From Myxococcales bacterium (GTDB lineage: Bacteria; Myxococcota_A; Polyangia; Polyangiales; Polyangiaceae): DNA of 64,000 bases. Under the pieces are notes generated by a model, which saw only the letters and a list, made by a program, of their open reading frames with translations, did no database searches and was not told where the DNA came from. Where the stretch lies: the NCBI GenBank assembly GCA_013297655.1, contig JAAFHV010000005.1, forward strand, positions 1 through 64,000, written 5' to 3'. Shown here in pieces: positions 59,995 to 64,000 of this stretch; positions within the stretch are counted from its first letter, which is position 1, and the number at the start of each line of letters is the position of its first letter. The position numbers and the translations under genes were made by a program.

Positions 59995-62310
59995 TCAGTA
60001 CTTGTTGGCGCTGACGGGGTCTTGGTTGAATGCCTCGAACCCAGTGTTCTGGCGCGAGTAGTACTGCCCACCGATATCGATTGCGCGAATCAGCATTTGG
60101 CGCTCTTCGTCCGTCAAGTTGACGCCCTTGTCTTCCGGGTGCATCGCTGCGCCGGCGAAGGCGAGGGTGCCGTCGGCGGCCTTCACGTTGAGCTTCTTGA
60201 TCATGACCGACTCACGAGCGTTGTTCGGGATGGCCCAGAGCGGCGGCTTCTCGCCGACGACCATGGTTCCACGCCCGCCCATCTCGGAGGCAGCGGGATA
60301 GAAGAGCGAAACGTACGAAGCGGGGTACGTCGCGACGCGGCGGTCGTAGACGACCGTGACGGGGCGATCGCTGAGATCGAGGTAGGGGATGTTGTACGAG
60401 GTCTGCGCTCCCGAGCCCGGATCCGTGCGCGTCACGCGGTAGGTGCGGCCCGCGAAGGGGTCCGTCGCGCCGCCGTTGTGGCAGCTCGCGCACTTCTCGG
60501 TGAGCATCTTCTGGACGAGGTTCTTGGGATTCGCGTTCGGGTATTGTGCGGTATCGACCGCCCAGGGGTACTCCGTACGATCCGCGATCGGGGCGAGGAA
60601 CTTCTCGGCCTGCTTCTGCTCCGCGACGGTGGGCACTTGGCCCGCGCGGTTCGCGCCGATGCTGGTGCGGCTCTCGTGGCAACCCACGCAGCGGCGATCT
60701 TCGCCCGGCATGCCCTGAATCCAGGTGCGCTGGTTGCGGAGCGAGAGGCCGAACTTGTCAATCGGCTGGAGGTGAACCGGGATGTACGGAGGAACCTCCG
60801 CGAGCCAGCTTCCGTCCGGGTTCACCGTCGCTTCGCCGAGCACCGCGGCGCCCTCGTCCATGGTGAGGCCGAACATGGTGACGCCCTTGGCCGCTTCGCT
60901 CGAGAAGCCCTCGATGATGCGCACCTTGGCGGCTTGCTTGAGCGCGTCGCGGAAATCGACGCCCTCGCCGAGCTGGGCGCCCTTCACGCGCTCCTTGAGG
61001 CTGGTTTGCGTCACGTCGACCGAGCCGATGCGGACCGGGAGCGTGGTGTCGCCGTTGGCGGCCACGATGTCGCCGATGACGGCGGGCTCCTTGTGCACCG
61101 CGACCGGCAGCGCGTGGAGGTCCCACGTGTTGCGATCGTTGTAGATGAGCTGGTTCTTCTTCGTGACGGGGTCGAAGATGTAGATGCCGAAGTCGGGCGG
61201 CGTGATCGAGAGCTCGTTCGAGTCGTTCACCGGGCCTTCCGCGAACGAGACGATGATGCGCCCGTCGGGGAGGAGCGCGGGCTCGCGGTAACGACCCACC
61301 GGCGATGCGGAGTTGCCCGTCGGGACGTCGGGGGTGAGGATCTCGAACTTCGCGTTCTCCTCGTCGACGCACGCGTGGCCGGTTTTGTCGGCCTTGTCGT
61401 CCATGCAGGCCGGGTCGGCCGCGTTGCGGGAGTCGATCTTGACGAGCGCGCCGGCGTGGATCGTGCGGTTACGCGAAGTAGCGATACCGACCATCACGTT
61501 GGGCGACATCTCGCGAACGCTGAAGAGGGCAGTGGAGGGCTTTCCGTGCTGGCCCGCGAGCGCCACCATCTGGGTGCCGTCCGGGTTCGCGGCGAAGAGC
61601 TTCACGTCGTTCACCGCGCCAAGGTGCTCCCAGCGCGAATAGCCAATCTTGCCGTCGGCGCGGAGCCAGGGCGCGACCGTGTGCGACAAGTTCTGCGAGG
61701 CGAGGCGGCGGTCCGCGTCGCCGCCGTCGACCGAGATCGTCGCGAGCTGGGTGACCACGCGACCGTGCTCGTACTCGTCCGCGCGGGTGCCCATCGCGGT
61801 GTACATCTGGTTGGTCACGAAGGCGATGCGACCACCCGGCATGTAGATCGGGTTGATGTCGTCTTGGTTGCCACCGGTGCGCTGGTGGAGCTCGTACTTG
61901 CCATTCGCTTCGGAGAGCTGAACGGTATAAATGTGGTAGTGGTCGTTCTCGTCTTTCTTCATCGAGAAGACGGCCTGCTTGGCGTCGAACGACACGTCCA
62001 CGCCGTTGAAGTCGGCGCTGGGGAAGTCTTGGGTCAAGTTGATGAGCTTGCCGTCGGGCCGCGCGGGCGACAGCATGTTCAGGCTCCCGCCCGGCACGAA
62101 GCGCTCGTAGTCGAGCACCTGGCCGTTGCCGTTCGCCACGTTCACGCTCACGGCGCCGTTGCCGTCGGTGACGGTGTGTTGGCGCTTGATGAACAGAATC
62201 GAAGAGACCCCGATGTCCGAGCCGGCGGGGGTCTCGCCTCCACATCCGGCGCCTACGAACGCGGACGTGAGCGACGCGAGGACCATCGTGACGGTGGAGA
62301 TGCGAAGCAT
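59995..62310 (-). CDS. HzsA-like cytochrome lipoprotein (smaller)
   Basis: A 771-residue lipoprotein (lipobox GAGC near residue 23). A beta-propeller-like region covers most of the protein (VDVSFDAKQAVFSMKKDEN, YMPGGRIAFVTNQMYTA, LLPDGRIIVSFAEGPVNDSNE). Two CxxCH haem motifs are at Cys541-His545 (in GEDRRCVGCHESR) and Cys607-His611 (CASCHNGG). The block QGMPGEDRRCVGCHESR is what I recall from HzsA-family proteins. It is the first gene of the operon and shares its order with the large protein. A good site (GGAAGGAC) precedes the ATG at 62310. Confidence 0.75.
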   Translation of the reverse strand: MLRISTVTMVLASLTSAFVGAGCGGETPAGSDIGVSSILFIKRQHTVTDGNGAVSVNVANGNGQVLDYERFVPGGSLNMLSPARPDGKLINLTQDFPSADFNGVDVSFDAKQAVFSMKKDENDHYHIYTVQLSEANGKYELHQRTGGNQDDINPIYMPGGRIAFVTNQMYTAMGTRADEYEHGRVVTQLATISVDGGDADRRLASQNLSHTVAPWLRADGKIGYSRWEHLGAVNDVKLFAANPDGTQMVALAGQHGKPSTALFSVREMSPNVMVGIATSRNRTIHAGALVKIDSRNAADPACMDDKADKTGHACVDEENAKFEILTPDVPTGNSASPVGRYREPALLPDGRIIVSFAEGPVNDSNELSITPPDFGIYIFDPVTKKNQLIYNDRNTWDLHALPVAVHKEPAVIGDIVAANGDTTLPVRIGSVDVTQTSLKERVKGAQLGEGVDFRDALKQAAKVRIIEGFSSEAAKGVTMFGLTMDEGAAVLGEATVNPDGSWLAEVPPYIPVHLQPIDKFGLSLRNQRTWIQGMPGEDRRCVGCHESRTSIGANRAGQVPTVAEQKQAEKFLAPIADRTEYPWAVDTAQYPNANPKNLVQKMLTEKCASCHNGGATDPFAGRTYRVTRTDPGSGAQTSYNIPYLDLSDRPVTVVYDRRVATYPASYVSLFYPAASEMGGRGTMVVGEKPPLWAIPNNARESVMIKKLNVKAADGTLAFAGAAMHPEDKGVNLTDEERQMLIRAIDIGGQYYSRQNTGFEAFNQDPVSANKY

Positions 62311-62519
62311 GACGGAGTGTCCTTCCTACGAGACCGACCTCGGCCTCGCTTCCGAGTAGAGCACGACCGGTGCCAACTCGAATCGGCCCTATTTTCGACG
62401 GTTAGCGAACGAATGGGAAGCGATTCGGGGGGCGCGACGTCGATGCGTGGGGGCCGGTTCCCCCAAACGGCCCTTTTGGCTTGACGAGCGTTCTGCGGAG
62501 AAGCCGCTAGCCTTCGAAG

Positions 62520-63347
62520 GTGCGGTTCGTTCCCTTTGCGACGAGCGCGAGCGCTTGCGTGCTGGCTGCCCTCCTCCTCTCGGGGTGCGCCTCCGCTCAC
62601 GCCCGCACGGCGGCCGACCACGATCGCATCCTCGAGGAGACCACGCTCGGCGAGGCGACCGAAGGAAAGGCTACCCGTGGGGACGCCGTCGTCCGTGTGT
62701 TCGTCGGCCAGGGCACGTGCTCCGGGGCGCTCGTTTCCCGACGTGTGGTCCTCACCGCCCGTCACTGCGTCGTGCAAAACAAGAAGGTCGAGGGCGGAGG
62801 ACCTGTCCGCGTCGCGGGTGCGTTCCACGTCGAGCTCGGGGGCGACTACCTCCCGTGGGGCCGCGTCGCCGTCACCCGCGTCATCGCGTGCGATCCCGGT
62901 GTCGGCGAAGAGCGCGACCTCGCCGCCCTCGTGCTCGAGCGCAGCGTGCCGTCCGACGTGCCTCTCCTCGCGGTCGGCGCGCCGCACGACGGCGGGCGCT
63001 ACCGGGTCGTCGGCTTCGGCTCCAAGATTTGGCCGAAGACCACGGAGGGGGGCCTCTATTTCGAGGCGAAGCGACGCCACGGTCGGAGCGGAGCCGTGAA
63101 GTCCCTCACCGACGACGTGGTCACCGTGCACGCGGGGGCCGAGCCCGGTGACTCGGGCGGCGCTATCGTCGACGCGGACACTCGCGAGCTCGTCGCGATC
63201 CTTTCGCGCGGCGATTTTGCTGGAACGGTGGGCGGTTTGCCCTACGGACACCTCGCGATCGGCGCGCGCATCGACCGCTGCACGGAGGTCTTGAACGAGG
63301 CGCTCGCGAGCACTGGCGAGCGTCCCATGGCCGTCTCGACGCGCTGA
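62520..63347 (+). CDS. Trypsin-like serine protease lipoprotein
   Basis: A 275-residue lipoprotein (lipobox LSGC, Cys23) of the chymotrypsin family. The triad is complete: His82 in VLTARHC, Asp133 in ERDLAALVLE and Ser212 in EPGDSGGAIVD. It also has GTCSGALVS and VVGFGSKIW. Secreted proteases of this kind are common in predatory myxobacteria, and this one is anchored to the membrane. The start is GTG at 62520, with GAAGG directly upstream. Unlike the homologue at 40388 it keeps all catalytic residues. Confidence 0.85.
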   Translation: MRFVPFATSASACVLAALLLSGCASAHARTAADHDRILEETTLGEATEGKATRGDAVVRVFVGQGTCSGALVSRRVVLTARHCVVQNKKVEGGGPVRVAGAFHVELGGDYLPWGRVAVTRVIACDPGVGEERDLAALVLERSVPSDVPLLAVGAPHDGGRYRVVGFGSKIWPKTTEGGLYFEAKRRHGRSGAVKSLTDDVVTVHAGAEPGDSGGAIVDADTRELVAILSRGDFAGTVGGLPYGHLAIGARIDRCTEVLNEALASTGERPMAVSTR

Positions 63348-63430
63348 CGCGCCGCCCCGTGCACGGCCGAGTCGGACCGCCGAGGCCACTCTGTAATCGC
63401 GCGCACGAACCTGCTAAGGCGACGAGGATC

Positions 63431-63868
63431 GTGAAGCTCCTCGCCCTATCTGTGCTCGTTTCGGCCTCGCTCTGCATCGTCGCGTGCGGCAGCGCAGAGA
63501 ACCTCTGCACCAACGAGCTCGTGCCGAGCGAGCTCTCGGGAGATCTGCCGATCGCAGACGCGCCGACCACGCTCGATGGCACCCACGCCACGTTTTGCTG
63601 GCGAAACGAGTGCGGCGACATGAAGCCCAACGATCCCGCGCGACGGATCGGGAACTACTCCCTCGTCAACGGGGCTATCCGTGTAGGATACACGCGAGAG
63701 GGCTACGTCGACTTCAAGGACGGCGATCCCATCTTCTTTACGCTCTACGTCGACAACCCGGCTCCCGGCGCGAAGGCCAAATTCGAGCTTCCCGGCTCGG
63801 TCGCGGGCGTGTCGATCGCAGACGACGGGTGCCGTCGATACGCTCGTGGCAAGATCACGCCGCGCTGA
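63431..63868 (+). CDS. Hypothetical lipoprotein
   Basis: A 145-residue lipoprotein (lipobox IVAC, Cys19) whose mature part has five cysteines, likely two disulphides, and a beta-rich core (RIGNYSLVNGAIRVGYTREGYVDF, then DPIFFTLYVDN). No family is recognised. The start is GTG at 63431 with GAGG five bases upstream. It is followed by a good hairpin terminator that overlaps its stop codon. The gap to the protease gene is 83 bases, so they may share a transcript. Confidence 0.6.
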   Translation: MKLLALSVLVSASLCIVACGSAENLCTNELVPSELSGDLPIADAPTTLDGTHATFCWRNECGDMKPNDPARRIGNYSLVNGAIRVGYTREGYVDFKDGDPIFFTLYVDNPAPGAKAKFELPGSVAGVSIADDGCRRYARGKITPR

Positions 63869-63902
63869 GCCTGGCTCCCTGTTTCGAGGGAAAAACCAGG
63901 CT
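63868..63902 (+). terminator. Hairpin at the stop codon of the last plus-strand gene
   Basis: AGCCTGG (63868-63874) pairs with CCAGGCT (63896-63902), with an inner CCCT/AGGG stem. It could serve the plus-strand gene and the minus-strand gene ending at 63917. Confidence 0.6.
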
Positions 63903-63916
63903 CCGAGCGCCAGCCA

Positions 63917-64000
63917 TCACTTCCCGACGGTGTAGGTCACGCGCTGGCCGAGGGCGCGATCGACCTCTTCGCAGAACGCGCGGAACGCGGGGTACTCGGC
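63917..64000 (-). CDS. C-terminal fragment of a truncated gene at the window edge
   Basis: The last 27 residues and the stop of a minus-strand gene, ending RVTYTVGK. The segment YPAFRAFCEEVDRAL recalls the end of DUF3857/transglutaminase-type proteins, but 27 residues are too few to identify it. The rest lies beyond base 64000. Confidence 0.5.
   Translation of the reverse strand, partial: AEYPAFRAFCEEVDRALGQRVTYTVGK

Noticed and set aside
59995-62310. Hydrazine synthase for anammox metabolism
   Set aside because: No HzsB/HzsC partners or other anammox genes are present; family resemblance alone does not give the reaction.
62440-62470. GGGGG/CCCCC stem upstream of the intact trypsin gene
   Set aside because: Short GC-only arms are common at this base composition and no spacing to a promoter or start supports a role.

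Overview
The window is high-GC, densely coded DNA from one bacterial chromosome, most likely a myxobacterium of the Polyangia side of Myxococcota. This rests on gene content: an AgmX/PglI-type protein, two sigma-54 activators, a PATAN/DUF4388 protein, DUF4398-type and OmpA lipoproteins, a zinc-ribbon domain frequent in myxobacteria, very many small lipoproteins with Asp/Ala/Gly-rich linkers, and frequent GTG/TTG starts. There are no rRNA operons, CRISPR arrays, intact IS elements or prophage genes. One tRNA-Ser(CGA) with a good promoter lies at 27135-27224.

Layout. 1-4.7 kb: tail of a DUF5690-like membrane protein, a pseudokinase fragment, a zinc-ribbon protein, a DUF481 barrel, a Cys-rich secreted protein, a PNPOx-fold protein. 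4.8-10.2 kb, minus strand: a secreted esterase, an ECF sigma/partner/tandem-DsbA operon, a GH25 lysozyme lipoprotein, a peroxiredoxin. 10.2-17.7 kb, plus: hybrid histidine kinase, Fe-alcohol dehydrogenase, NtrC-type regulator with an FGE-like lipoprotein, two paralogous coiled-coil membrane proteins. 17.7-27 kb: PanE, AgmX-type protein, hairpin-repeat array, Mpo1-like protein, small lipoproteins, AidB-like acyl-CoA dehydrogenase, acyltransferase, DUF4398/OmpA pair. 27-33 kb: tRNA, YciI, a cyclic-nucleotide-gated MscS-like channel, a PATAN protein, then an M1-like metallopeptidase with a dockerin tail translationally coupled to a lipoprotein that may carry the matching cohesin-like domain.

33-37 kb holds two DprE2-like reductases and a DprE1-like FAD oxidase (polyprenyl-phosphoryl ribose epimerisation), then a deoxyhypusine-synthase-family enzyme. 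37-45.5 kb holds a second secreted esterase, lipoproteins, a trypsin homologue without its catalytic serine, a di-haem peroxidase and two outer-membrane barrels. 45.6-55.9 kb holds a serine hydrolase, a decayed segment between long direct repeats, a ferritin-like protein, a TPR-type sigma-54 activator, a degenerate ABC-ATPase-like protein and ProB. 55.9-62.3 kb is a three-gene operon of two HzsA-like cytochrome lipoproteins around a HEAT-repeat protein. An intact trypsin-like lipoprotein and two further small genes end the window.

The most distinctive signals are the dockerin/cohesin-like pair, the DprE1/DprE2 locus with alanine at the benzothiazinone-target cysteine position, the HzsA-like operon with CX4CH motifs, and a family of short hairpin repeats at four loci, two copies of which supply the stop codon of the adjacent gene. 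Terminators were judged by eye from inverted repeats; no folding or database searches were run.
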